Source: Oceanispirochaeta sp. M1 | GTDB lineage: Bacteria > Spirochaetota > Spirochaetia > DSM-2461 | Assembly: GCF_003346715.1 (NCBI RefSeq) | Contig: NZ_QQPQ01000005.1 | Coordinates: forward strand, 145,201 to 209,200 | Reading direction: 5' to 3' | DNA length: 64,000 nt | In this document: in pieces, positions 10,205 to 18,181 of the stretch | How the letters are laid out: each line of letters starts with the position of its first letter | Position numbering within the stretch: the first letter of the stretch is position 1 | Translations under genes and position numbers: made by a program | The notes under the pieces: generated by a model | What the model was told of the DNA's origin: nothing | What the model saw: the letters and a program-made list of their open reading frames with translations, nothing else | The model's database searches: none

Positions 10205-11146
10205 TCAGTCTCGCCGCTCAAAAGCAGCAGGAGTCCCCCTGAACTCGTGTATCCCCCCGCTGGCATCATGGTACTCAAGATAAATAACAGAGTTGATACT
10301 CTCCTTAATAACCTTGCTCATGGCACCATGCTCCGGAGCCTTCAAAGCCCCACCCGGTTTGCCTTCAACTCTGCAGACAATGGACTCATCCCCACCCTTA
10401 AGTTCTATTCTTCCATTCAGGGTATCACCAAAACTAATATCCTTAACTTTCCAGCGGTTCCAGGTTCCGAAAACACGATGCACTCCATTCCAAGAGAAAA
10501 AACCGAGGAATCCTGTAAATTTGAAGGGACCCAGTGGAATTGTCGCAATGGCTACCAGGAAAGAAGTATCCCCATCATCAAAATGATTACAGTGAATCCA
10601 GCTATACTGCCTGGGAAAATTCCATCCCCAGTCTTTCTCAATATATCCCTTACCCCCGTCAAAAGAGATTTTCCCTCCATTAACTTCCAGGTCTCCTGAC
10701 ATATAATGACTCATGGAAAGAACATCATGACGACACTCCATACCCGGAATAAAAGAAAACCATCCCATAATACCGGGATGAGTCAGACTACGGGGATAGA
10801 GGGATGCATCTTTGTAATGGATGGTACCGGATATTTTCAGCTGAGGGCTGTCAATATTGACAGTACTGGAATCGGCGGAAAAAAAGGAGTCTCCCACCTG
10901 CACATTAAATGTCTTTTTATCAGCCTTGAATAATTCTAAAGGGTAGGAGATGTACCAGGTCTGCCCTGTAATTCCATTGATAACCTGTATAAAACAGTGT
11001 CTGTCTCCCGGGGAGAGTGAAATACCCGGTATAAAGGAATAAATACTGCTGTTATCTGCAGAGACATGCTTGAGATACCAGCCTTCAAAATATCTCTTCT
11101 TATTTAAATTCCCCTTAAAGGCGGAAGGATTCAGAATTGTTTTCAT
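10205..11146 (-). CDS. Tocopherol cyclase-like protein
   Basis: A 313-residue protein with the hallmarks of the bacterial tocopherol_cycl family: the N-terminal KKRYFEGWYLKHVS motif (residues 16-29), a central W-rich region with GYIEKDWGWNFPRQYSW near 165-183 and a C-terminal EFRGTPAAFER. The fold is lipocalin-like. In plants and cyanobacteria relatives cyclise tocopherol precursors, but many anaerobes encode members with no tocopherol pathway, so the substrate here is unknown. No signal peptide is seen. An AAGGA ribosome site precedes the ATG. It is convergent with the carrier gene and divergent from the biotin operon. Confidence 0.8.
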   Translation of the reverse strand: MKTILNPSAFKGNLNKKRYFEGWYLKHVSADNSSIYSFIPGISLSPGDRHCFIQVINGITGQTWYISYPLELFKADKKTFNVQVGDSFFSADSSTVNIDSPQLKISGTIHYKDASLYPRSLTHPGIMGWFSFIPGMECRHDVLSMSHYMSGDLEVNGGKISFDGGKGYIEKDWGWNFPRQYSWIHCNHFDDGDTSFLVAIATIPLGPFKFTGFLGFFSWNGVHRVFGTWNRWKVKDISFGDTLNGRIELKGGDESIVCRVEGKPGGALKAPEHGAMSKVIKESINSVIYLEYHDASGGIHEFRGTPAAFERRD

Positions 11147-11258
11147 GGAGTATCCTTATATGCAACCTTAGAGATAATAACTGATTATTTCCGATATTTA
11201 AATCACAATATATTTCTTTCATGCCATCCCTGACAGGACTTGATCTTTCCTCCATCTT

Positions 11259-11291
11259 TCGTTAACCTCTAACTGAAATTATGGTTAACGA
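11259..11291 (+). promoter_or_regulatory. BirA-type biotin operator spanning the start codon
   Basis: A perfect inverted repeat, TCGTTAACC at 11259-11267 and GGTTAACGA at 11283-11291, has a 15-bp spacer. The known BirA operator is a TTGTAAACC/GGTTTACAA-like palindrome with a 14-16 bp gap, so half-site and spacing both fit. The right arm overlaps the first codons of the birA-like gene. The site predicts biotin-dependent repression of the biotin transport unit. Confidence 0.8.
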
Positions 11292-12084
11292 TAAAAAAAG
11301 CACAAAACAGAAGATACTTGATCAGTTAAAAGAATCGCCCTCCTGGCTTTCAGGAGAAGAAATCAGCTTGAACATCGGCGTAAGCCGGGTGGCCGTATGG
11401 AAACAGATCAAGTCACTCCTTGAACAGGGATATCCTGTGGAATCCAGCTCCCGGGGTTACAGAATGACAGCAGAGGGAGATTACTTCACAGACCTGGAGT
11501 TCAGCAGTGATAAGGATATTCTGTTTTATAATGAGCTTAACTCAACCATGGATGAAGCAGTCAGACAGATAGGACTGCAGCCTGCGGAAAGCAGAACATT
11601 CACAATACTGGCCGAGCACCAGAGTGCCGGAATCAACAGAACTGATGGTCTCTGGGATTCTCCCAGCGGCGGAATCTATATGACCTTTGTAATAAGAGAC
11701 AGTCTGCCTCTGGCGTCTGTAAAGCTTATGAAACAGAAGGGTATTCTGACAGCACTCCAAACCCTCACGGCCCTTGAAGGGGTACAGCAGGAGGCCCTCT
11801 CCTACTCAGAAGAAGGTGGACTGTTCCTGAACGATCGGAAGATCGGAGGACTCCTTGATGAGTATCAGGTAAGAGCTGATAAGCTTCTCTGGTATGCTCT
11901 GGGCCTTGGAATCCACCTCAACGACTCTCCCCCTCTGCCGTTGACTTCGGTAAAAATGCACTGCGGCAGGGAAATTAACCGTGTATCAATTATTAAAAAT
12001 CTGAAACATGACTGGGAATTATCCCGGACAGCAGATAATAAAGAAATTATAGAAAAGTTGGAGAATAATTATGTCAAAAAATAA
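11281..12084 (+). CDS. BirA-like biotin-responsive regulator with degraded ligase motifs
   Basis: A 267-residue homologue of bifunctional BirA (usually about 320). Seen: an N-terminal winged helix (about 9-62, with VSRVAVWKQIKSL as recognition helix) and a biotin-ligase-like fold (about 75-235). The biotinoyl-AMP loop, GRGRRG in active enzymes, reads GINRTD. The KWPND motif with the catalytic lysine is replaced by SEEGG, while the nearby NDRKIGGLLDE is kept. The C-terminal domain is short. I infer a biotin or biotinyl-AMP sensor and repressor with little or no ligase activity. No Shine-Dalgarno is visible before the only reasonable ATG, which sits inside the operator, so translation may be leaderless. 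It overlaps bioY by 14 bp. Confidence 0.78.
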   Translation: MVNDKKSTKQKILDQLKESPSWLSGEEISLNIGVSRVAVWKQIKSLLEQGYPVESSSRGYRMTAEGDYFTDLEFSSDKDILFYNELNSTMDEAVRQIGLQPAESRTFTILAEHQSAGINRTDGLWDSPSGGIYMTFVIRDSLPLASVKLMKQKGILTALQTLTALEGVQQEALSYSEEGGLFLNDRKIGGLLDEYQVRADKLLWYALGLGIHLNDSPPLPLTSVKMHCGREINRVSIIKNLKHDWELSRTADNKEIIEKLENNYVKK

Positions 12085-12631
12085 GATCAGAAGAACCGTA
12101 CTCAGCGCTGTTTTCACGGCACTCATAGCAGCCAGTTCCTTTTTCACAATCCCTGTAGGCCCGGTACCCATAGTACTCACTACAATGTTTGTTGTTTTAA
12201 GCGGTATGCTGGGGGGGCCCGGGATTGGTCTCTCTTCTGTGGCAACCTATCTGATTCTTGGCATTATCGGTCTCCCCGTTTTTGCCGGAGGAACCGCCGG
12301 AATAGCCAAACTTATGGGCCCCACCGGAGGTTTCCTGGCAGGTTATCTCCTGGCGGCCCTTGCCGGTGGGCTTATGTTCAATCCAATTAAAGACAGTTCC
12401 AGAGGGAAGCGTATTCTACTGTCTGCTCTGACAGCCCTGGTTGCCGGTGCACTGATCTATCTTCCAGGACTCCCCTGGCTCAAATACAGTCTTTCCATGG
12501 AATGGTCCGCTGCTCTGCAGGCCGGACTGATACCTTTTATTCCCGGGTTTTTAATTAAATCCGCAGCTGCAGCCGCCTTGGGTTTCAGTCTGAAAGATAG
12601 ATTTCAGGAATTCCTGAAATCAGAAGAATAA
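12071..12631 (+). CDS. bioY: BioY, biotin-binding S component of an ECF transporter
   Basis: A 186-residue membrane protein with about six hydrophobic helices. The run GGPGIGLSSVATYLILGIIG and the GGTAGIAKLMGPTGGFLAGY-type segment (about residues 52-98) are diagnostic of BioY, which binds biotin in the membrane and works with an ATPase and EcfT. It overlaps the regulator gene and is followed directly by the ATPase and EcfT genes, so this is a dedicated biotin importer. The biotin operator upstream fits this assignment. Confidence 0.95.
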   Translation: MSKNKIRRTVLSAVFTALIAASSFFTIPVGPVPIVLTTMFVVLSGMLGGPGIGLSSVATYLILGIIGLPVFAGGTAGIAKLMGPTGGFLAGYLLAALAGGLMFNPIKDSSRGKRILLSALTALVAGALIYLPGLPWLKYSLSMEWSAALQAGLIPFIPGFLIKSAAAAALGFSLKDRFQEFLKSEE

Positions 12632-12651
12632 TTAAAAATAGGGAGTGTGGA

Positions 12652-13398
12652 GTGCTTGAAGTAAAAGCCCTGAACCGGAGCTACGCCGAAGGTAAAAAAG
12701 TACTGGATGATATTAATCTCAGCTTTTCCGAAGGCAGTTTCACTATTATCGCAGGTCCAAACGGCTCGGGAAAAACCCAGCTGATGCGTCATCTCAACGG
12801 TCTTCTGAAGCCTCAGAGTGGAAAGATCCTTCTGGACGGCAGAGATATCAGAGAGGATCTGACTGCTGCCAGACGGCAGATCGGACTTGTGTTTCAGAAC
12901 GCAGACAGCCAGATTGTCGGCCAGACAGTTGCATCGGACATCGCCTTCGGTGCAGAAAATCTGAAATGGCCCCGCAGCCTCATCAATGAAAAAATGGATT
13001 TACTCCTTAAAGAACTATCCCTAACAGAACTCAGAAACAGAAGACCCCATAGCCTGTCGGGAGGAGAAAAGCGGCGCTGCGTCCTGGCGGCTGTGCTTAT
13101 AATGGAACCGAAAATCATTGTACTGGACGAACCATTCACCGGATTGGACCGGAATGGAGTTCAGGATGTTCTAAAAGACATCACCCGTCTTCACAATGAG
13201 GGAAAAACAATAATACTGATTACTCATGATCTTGAAAAATCACTGGCACATGCTGACAGACTGATTCTTATGGATAAGGGAAAGGTAGTAAAAAAGGGGA
13301 GCCCTGCAGACATTCTAAATGATGTTGAAGATTACGGAATCAGAAGACCCTGGGGTGATAATCGGAATATGGAGAGCATGACATGGCTGAAACTCTGA
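12652..13398 (+). CDS. bioM: ECF transporter ATPase (EcfA/BioM type)
   Basis: A 248-residue ABC ATPase with a GTG start preceded by a GGAG-rich stretch. Seen: Walker A GPNGSGKTQ near residue 35, Q-loop LVFQNADSQ near 82, signature LSGGEKRR near 136, Walker B IIVLDEPF near 154 and the switch His in LITHDLE. The Q-loop form is typical of cobalt/biotin ECF ATPases. It powers BioY with the EcfT partner encoded next. Only one ATPase gene is present, as in other BioMNY units. It overlaps the next gene by 16 bp. Confidence 0.92.
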   Translation: MLEVKALNRSYAEGKKVLDDINLSFSEGSFTIIAGPNGSGKTQLMRHLNGLLKPQSGKILLDGRDIREDLTAARRQIGLVFQNADSQIVGQTVASDIAFGAENLKWPRSLINEKMDLLLKELSLTELRNRRPHSLSGGEKRRCVLAAVLIMEPKIIVLDEPFTGLDRNGVQDVLKDITRLHNEGKTIILITHDLEKSLAHADRLILMDKGKVVKKGSPADILNDVEDYGIRRPWGDNRNMESMTWLKL

Positions 13399-14165
13399 TA
13401 TTTCAATATCAACCGGGGACATCTATCCTGCACCGCACTGACATCCGGATCAAACTTGCAGCTATGATCACGGTAAGTCTCCTGCTGATTCAGGTCAGTA
13501 TATTCAGACTGCTTTTCCTTCTGCCCTTTCTTCTTCTCCTGCACCTGGGAGTCCGGAAAAACCGTTCTACCCTATCCCTGCCGCTGTTGATACTAGTGAT
13601 GCCGACAATTATTTTTGCAGGTAATTTTCTCTCACTCATACTGACCGAAACAGCAATTGTACAGGCATCACTGACCGCGGGACTCAGAAGTCTCCGCTTT
13701 ATCTATATTTTATGGATGGCTCAGCTTTTTACCATGTCCAGTGACCCCATGTGCATCACGCCGGCATTTTATCAGGTTTTAAAACACATCCCCCTGTTAC
13801 CTGCCGGAAGAATCAGTACACAGATGGGACTGTCCCTCACCCTCATTCCGATAATTCTTGAAGAGATGAATGAAATCAGGGATGCCATGGCCTCCCGCTG
13901 TGGATGGAGTGCCCGTAAACCTCTTAGAAACCTGATACATATGGGACTACCCCTGTTAAACGGAGTTTTGATAAAAGCCGAGGATCTCTCGGACGCCATG
14001 GAATCAAGACTGTTTACAGAAGATGCCACAGAACCTGAACTTCTCAGCACTTCACTGTTCCTCACTCCCCTGTTGTCTCTTTTGCTGATAATTGCCCTGC
14101 TTCTAATTTCCGAGCATCTGCTGCACCCAATTATGGCAGCTCAGTTACCCTTTCGATTTTATTAA
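13383..14165 (+). CDS. bioN: ECF transporter transmembrane component EcfT (BioN type)
   Basis: A 260-residue membrane protein with about five hydrophobic segments. It has the EcfT coupling-helix signature region, [13 protein letters not shown] near residues 170-182, where an Ala-Arg-Gly-like motif contacts the ATPase. It forms the stable core between BioY and BioM. It starts inside the ATPase gene. This is the last gene of the biotin unit; the next gene starts 52 bp later behind its own palindromic site. Confidence 0.88.
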   Translation: MAETLIFQYQPGTSILHRTDIRIKLAAMITVSLLLIQVSIFRLLFLLPFLLLLHLGVRKNRSTLSLPLLILVMPTIIFAGNFLSLILTETAIVQASLTAGLRSLRFIYILWMAQLFTMSSDPMCITPAFYQVLKHIPLLPAGRISTQMGLSLTLIPIILEEMNEIRDAMASRCGWSARKPLRNLIHMGLPLLNGVLIKAEDLSDAMESRLFTEDATEPELLSTSLFLTPLLSLLLIIALLLISEHLLHPIMAAQLPFRFY

Positions 14166-14210
14166 CAGATATCGAATAAATACTGTCCTGAACCACCTTG
14201 CATCAATTCC

Positions 14211-14222
14211 TACATATATGTA
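14211..14222. promoter_or_regulatory. TACA-N4-TGTA palindrome at the start of the activator gene
   Basis: A perfect 12-bp palindrome, TACATATATGTA, matches the sites found in pairs before the amtB and glnN sigma-54 promoters. It overlaps the first possible ATG of the activator gene (14218), which suggests autoregulation. A poor match (TACTGTCCTGAA, 14181-14192) lies exactly 30 bp upstream, the spacing seen in the other pairs. Confidence 0.6.
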
Positions 14223-15792
14223 TGATATTTTCATGTCAGAAGCAATGAATTCAAAACACTACCGTAGAAAAATTAAAGAACTTACACTTTTATTCGAAAT
14301 CAGCCAGATTCTGGACCAGGATATGGATCTGAAGGAAGTTATTACTCCCCTTCTTGAGCCTCTGGCTGAAAATATCGGAATGGAGAGGGGAACCATAACC
14401 CTTCTAAATAGAAAAACAGGTGACATATCCATAGAAGCGGCATTTGGACTCTCCAGTGCAGAACAGGTGAAAGGCCGCTATAAGATTGGAGAAGGAATAA
14501 CCGGTAAAGTTGTCCAGACTGGACAGCCTATGATTATTCCCGATATCGATGAAGAGCCATCCTTCCTGGATAAAACGGGTGCACGAAAGAAAAACCGAAA
14601 GACCTCATTTATCTGTGTACCCATTAAAAGCGGGAATGCGGTAATCGGAGCATTCAGTGTAGACAGACCCTACCAGGATTCAAGTCTTGATCTGGAAGAC
14701 GATGTAAGACTTCTGACAATTGTAGCGAGTATGATTGCCAGGGCAGTAAAACTCAGACAACGTTCTGAAGAAGAAAAAGAAAAACTGCTTGAAGAAAACA
14801 CACGGCTGCAGAATGAACTGAAAGACCGTTTCCAGCCGGATAATATGATAGGAAGCTCCCAGGCAATGCAGGAAGTTTTCGACCTTATCGCCCAGGTAAC
14901 CAGGAGTGAAGCCACTGTTCTGATCAGAGGAGAAAGCGGTACGGGTAAGGAACTTGTAGCTCATGCCATCCATTACAACAGTCTGAGAGCAGAAAAACCT
15001 TTTATCAAGGTGAACTGCGCAGCCCTTCCCGAAAGTGTCATTGAGAGTGAACTCTTCGGCCATGAAAAAGGGGCATTCACCGGAGCTCTGGCGACCAGAA
15101 AAGGCCGTTTTGAAATGGCAGACGGTGGATCAATATTTCTGGATGAAATCGGGGAGCTCTCTCCTATGACCCAGGTCAAACTGCTCAGAGTCCTGCAGGA
15201 AAGAGAAATTGAACGGGTCGGCGGTTCTGAGACAATAAAGGTCAATGTCAGAATCATTGCCGCTACAAACAGAAATCTTGAAGAAGAAATTACACGTGGA
15301 ACATTCAGAGAAGACCTATACTACAGATTAAATGTATTCCCCGTTCATATTCCCCCTCTACGTGAAAGAAAAACAGATGTCATGCTCCTGGCAGACTTCT
15401 TTATTGAAAAATACAGTAGAAAGAACCGCAAAACAGTTAAAAGGATATCAAGCTCAGCCATCGATCTGGTCATGAGTTATCACTGGCCCGGAAATGTACG
15501 TGAACTTGAAAACTGTATTGAGCGGGCCTCCCTCCTCAGTACAGACCAGGTGATTCATGCCTACCACCTGCCTCCAAGTCTCCAGTCCGCCGAATCCTCA
15601 GACACAGGATTACACTCAACCCTGCTGCAGGCAGTCGAGAATCTCGAGATCGAGCTGATAAAAGAAGCTTTGAAATCGAACAGGGGCAATATGGCAAAAG
15701 CAGCCCGCAAACTGGATATAACGGAACGGATAATGGGTTTGAGGGTCAAAAAGTATGACATAAATTATCGTAAATATCGTACAAATATGTAG
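14218..15792 (+). CDS. Sigma-54-dependent transcriptional activator, NifA-like (GAF-AAA+-Fis)
   Basis: A 524-residue enhancer-binding protein. Seen: a GAF domain (about 30-180), a helical linker, the AAA+ domain with Walker A GESGTGKE near residue 238, the sigma-54-contacting loop GAFTGA near 286, Walker B IFLDEIGE near 305, and a C-terminal Fis-type helix-turn-helix (about 480-515). The domain order is that of NifA/VnfA-type activators, but no nif genes are in the window. The genes around it (amtB, PII, glnN) and their sigma-54 promoters point to control of ammonium assimilation. No Shine-Dalgarno is clear; ATG 14218 lies in a palindrome, so ATG 14233 or 14245 may be the real start. Confidence 0.9.
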   Translation: MYDIFMSEAMNSKHYRRKIKELTLLFEISQILDQDMDLKEVITPLLEPLAENIGMERGTITLLNRKTGDISIEAAFGLSSAEQVKGRYKIGEGITGKVVQTGQPMIIPDIDEEPSFLDKTGARKKNRKTSFICVPIKSGNAVIGAFSVDRPYQDSSLDLEDDVRLLTIVASMIARAVKLRQRSEEEKEKLLEENTRLQNELKDRFQPDNMIGSSQAMQEVFDLIAQVTRSEATVLIRGESGTGKELVAHAIHYNSLRAEKPFIKVNCAALPESVIESELFGHEKGAFTGALATRKGRFEMADGGSIFLDEIGELSPMTQVKLLRVLQEREIERVGGSETIKVNVRIIAATNRNLEEEITRGTFREDLYYRLNVFPVHIPPLRERKTDVMLLADFFIEKYSRKNRKTVKRISSSAIDLVMSYHWPGNVRELENCIERASLLSTDQVIHAYHLPPSLQSAESSDTGLHSTLLQAVENLEIELIKEALKSNRGNMAKAARKLDITERIMGLRVKKYDINYRKYRTNM

Positions 15793-15821
15793 GACATGAG
15801 CATTATAGCTACATAAATGTA
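15780..15821. promoter_or_regulatory. Paired upstream activator sites for amtB
   Basis: Two palindromes, TACAAATATGTA (15780-15791, overlapping the activator stop codon) and TACATAAATGTA (15810-15821), have centres 30 bp apart. They lie about 130 bp upstream of the -24 element of the amtB promoter, a normal enhancer distance. The same arrangement occurs before glnN. Confidence 0.7.
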
Positions 15822-15847
15822 TCAAATAGTCAATTAATTATATTGGT

Positions 15848-15881
15848 AAAAAAGAGGTCCTCCCGGGGATCTCTTTTTATT
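15848..15881 (+). terminator. Terminator after the activator gene
   Basis: An imperfect hairpin, AAAAAGAGGTCC paired with GGGGATCTCTTTTT, ends in a T run. It lies between the activator sites and the amtB promoter. Confidence 0.7.
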
Positions 15882-15943
15882 TAAACTTCTATTTCCTTAC
15901 AATGTATCAGTTTAAATTATTCATTTTTATATGTCCTCTTTTT

Positions 15944-15960
15944 TTGGCACAACTCCTGCG
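15944..15960 (+). promoter_or_regulatory. Sigma-54 promoter of amtB
   Basis: TTGGCACAACTCCTGCG matches the -24/-12 consensus TGGCAC-N5-TTGC with the invariant GG and GC in the correct register (12 bp apart) and one mismatch. It lies about 45 bp before the amtB start codon. Confidence 0.85.
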
Positions 15961-16001
15961 TTATAGGGAGTCAGAACACAAAACAGGAGAGGTATTTCCA
16001 A

Positions 16002-17315
16002 ATGAAAAAGAGCAGGAAGATTTTGATCTTCACAATTCTGGCTTTATTACTGAGTGTCAGCGTTCATGCTGATGAACTCACAGACACACTGGATTTATAT
16101 TCAGCAGCATTTGACGCCATATGGCTGATTATCTGCGGAGGCCTTGTATTTTTTATGCAGGCCGGATTCGCAATGGTGGAAACAGGACTTACAAGAGCAA
16201 AGAATGCCGGAAACATAATCATGAAAAACCTTATGGACTTTTCCGCCGGTGCCATCTTGTACTGGGCAGTCGGTTGGGGACTCATGTACGGTGAATCTGC
16301 GGGTGGGTTTATCGGAACAAGTGATTTCTTCCTTGCAAGCGGAGATTCACTGGGCTGGTTCTTCCAGGTTGTATTTGCTGCAACAGCAGCAACTATCGTA
16401 TCTGGTGCCATGGCAGAAAGAACAAAGTTTTCTTCCTATCTCATCTACTCTGTAGTCATCTCAGGACTGATCTACCCCATTTCCGGTCACTGGATATGGA
16501 ACGGCGGTTGGTTGAGTGCCATGGGATTCCATGACTTTGCCGGTTCCACCGTAGTTCACTCTGTAGGTGCATGGGCTGCTCTTATGGGTGCCATCATCAT
16601 CGGACCCAGAGTCGGAAAATATGTCAAAATAAATGGAAAAGTAAATGTAAAAGCTATCATGGGTCACAACATGCCCTTAGCTGCCCTGGGTGTATTTATC
16701 CTTTGGTTCGGCTGGTATGGATTCAATGCCGGTTCTACACTGAGCGGTACAGATCCCTCCAGCATGGCTGCCGTTGCTGTTACAACAACTTTAGCTGCGG
16801 CTGCAGGTTCTATTGCAGCCATGTTCACCACATGGATTGCCTTCGGTAAACCTGATGTTTCAATGTCCCTCAATGGTGCTCTGGCCGGTCTGGTCGGTAT
16901 TACTGCCGGATGTTGGGTTGTCGGACCCGGTGCTGCCATTATTATCGGTCTTATTGCGGGTATCCTGGTTGTCGCGTCTGTTGAGTTATTCGACAAGGTT
17001 CTGCACATTGATGATCCTGTCGGTGCCGTTTCAGTACACGGTGTCTGCGGTGTATGGGGAACTCTTGCCGTTGGTATCTTTGGAGATATTGAGATGATCG
17101 GTTCAGGCCTTTCGAGAGCCGGACAGATTGGAGTACAGGCTCTTGGTGCAGCCGCCGTATTTGTATGGGTCAGCGTTACAGCCGGACTGCTCTTCCTTGT
17201 TCTGAAAAAGACAATCGGTCTGAGAGTCAGTGAAGAAGAAGAGTTGAGAGGACTGGATATTGAAGAGCACGGAACCGAGTCTTATGCAGGATTCCAGATT
17301 TTCCAGAACATGTAA
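16002..17315 (+). CDS. amtB: Ammonium transporter Amt
   Basis: A 437-residue Amt/Mep/Rh channel. Seen: a cleavable signal peptide (about 1-24, ending VHA), then eleven membrane segments. The conserved pore histidines fall in FHDFAGSTVVHSVG near residues 178-191 and in SVHGVCGVWG near 344-353. The protein conducts ammonium into the cell and is normally blocked by a PII trimer at low nitrogen demand. The PII gene follows 18 bp downstream. AGGAGAGG precedes the ATG. Expression is probably driven by the sigma-54 promoter upstream. Confidence 0.96.
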   Translation: MKKSRKILIFTILALLLSVSVHADELTDTLDLYSAAFDAIWLIICGGLVFFMQAGFAMVETGLTRAKNAGNIIMKNLMDFSAGAILYWAVGWGLMYGESAGGFIGTSDFFLASGDSLGWFFQVVFAATAATIVSGAMAERTKFSSYLIYSVVISGLIYPISGHWIWNGGWLSAMGFHDFAGSTVVHSVGAWAALMGAIIIGPRVGKYVKINGKVNVKAIMGHNMPLAALGVFILWFGWYGFNAGSTLSGTDPSSMAAVAVTTTLAAAAGSIAAMFTTWIAFGKPDVSMSLNGALAGLVGITAGCWVVGPGAAIIIGLIAGILVVASVELFDKVLHIDDPVGAVSVHGVCGVWGTLAVGIFGDIEMIGSGLSRAGQIGVQALGAAAVFVWVSVTAGLLFLVLKKTIGLRVSEEEELRGLDIEEHGTESYAGFQIFQNM

Positions 17316-17333
17316 GGACAGGAGGCCATAAAT

Positions 17334-17675
17334 ATGAAATTAATCGTAGCATACATACAGCCTGAGAAACTGAATGCAGTTAAACAGGAGCTTTTTAAGG
17401 ATGATATTCATAAAATATCAGTAACCAATGCCTTGGGCTGCGGACAGCAGATGGGTTATACAGAAACCTACCGTGGTGTAGATATGGAAGTGAACCTGCT
17501 GAAAAAGGTCAGAATAGAGATTGCAGTAACATCTCCCTTTGTACAGCCTACAGTGGATGCAATCATCCGCGGAGCACGTACGGGAGAGATCGGAGACGGT
17601 AAGATTTTCATCATGCCCATCGAAGATTCAATCCGCATCAGAAGCGGAGAAAGAGGTGAAGCCGCAATCGGCTGA
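17334..17675 (+). CDS. glnK: PII nitrogen regulatory protein (GlnK/GlnB family) without Tyr51
   Basis: A 113-residue PII protein of standard length. The T-loop reads TETYRGVDMEVNLLKK, where the uridylylated Tyr51 of enteric proteins (YRGAEYMVD) aligns with Met. The B-loop/C-terminal signature GEIGDGKIFIMPIED (about 82-96) is intact, so ATP, ADP and 2-oxoglutarate binding is expected. Position just after amtB is typical of GlnK, which plugs Amt. Control here is probably by effector binding only, not by GlnD uridylylation. A terminator follows. Confidence 0.93.
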   Translation: MKLIVAYIQPEKLNAVKQELFKDDIHKISVTNALGCGQQMGYTETYRGVDMEVNLLKKVRIEIAVTSPFVQPTVDAIIRGARTGEIGDGKIFIMPIEDSIRIRSGERGEAAIG

Positions 17676-17698
17676 TCAGAACAGTCATTTGAAATAAG

Positions 17699-17728
17699 TA
17701 AAGACCCGGTATTGCCGGGTCTTTTTAT
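17699..17728 (+). terminator. Terminator of the amtB-glnK operon
   Basis: The hairpin AAAGACCCGG/CCGGGTCTTT with a five-base loop is followed by a T run. Confidence 0.9.
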
Positions 17729-17775
17729 GTTTTAAGACTCGCAGATATCCTTGGGAAGAGATAGAATATAAGCAT

Positions 17776-18120
17776 ATGAAACTAGAAGAATTTCAGCAGT
17801 ACTGTGAATCGCTTAAAGCTGTAAAAGGAGATTTTCCTTTTGATGAGAAGACACTGGTCTATAAAGTAAAAGGGAAAATGTTCACTCTGACAGATTTTGA
17901 AAGCTTCAATTCATTCTCTGTAAAATGCGACCCGGAACTGGCTCAGGTCCTGAGGCTGGTCCATGAGGCCGTCACAGCCGGGTACCATTTGAATAAAAAA
18001 CACTGGAACAGCATCCGCCTGGACGGTAGTATTGATGATGAAACCCTGAAAGGATTCATCAGGGATTCCTACGATCTTGTAGTGAAGGGACTTCCAAAAA
18101 AACTGAGAGAGACACTTTAA
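17776..18120 (+). CDS. MmcQ/YjbR family protein
   Basis: A 114-residue cytoplasmic protein with the family layout: an N-terminal EFQQYCESLKAV helix, a central KGKMFTLTDF strand and a C-terminal GYHLNKKHWNSIRLDG segment (about residues 70-86). The YjbR fold resembles a double-wing DNA-binding motif, but the role is unknown. It stands alone between a terminator and a separate signalling gene. Confidence 0.85.
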   Translation: MKLEEFQQYCESLKAVKGDFPFDEKTLVYKVKGKMFTLTDFESFNSFSVKCDPELAQVLRLVHEAVTAGYHLNKKHWNSIRLDGSIDDETLKGFIRDSYDLVVKGLPKKLRETL

Positions 18121-18181
18121 TCTATACCTCTTATGAGATTTTTTATGTGTTTAGGGGTCCATCATAGGGAATAGAGTAAAA

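Noticed and set aside
10205..11146. Tocopherol biosynthesis
   Set aside because: Only the cyclase-like fold is present; no other pathway genes are seen and anaerobic bacteria often carry such proteins.
14218..15792. Calling the activator NifA with nitrogen fixation
   Set aside because: Domain order fits NifA, but no nif structural genes are in the window; nifJ here is a metabolic PFOR. Ammonium assimilation control is better supported.
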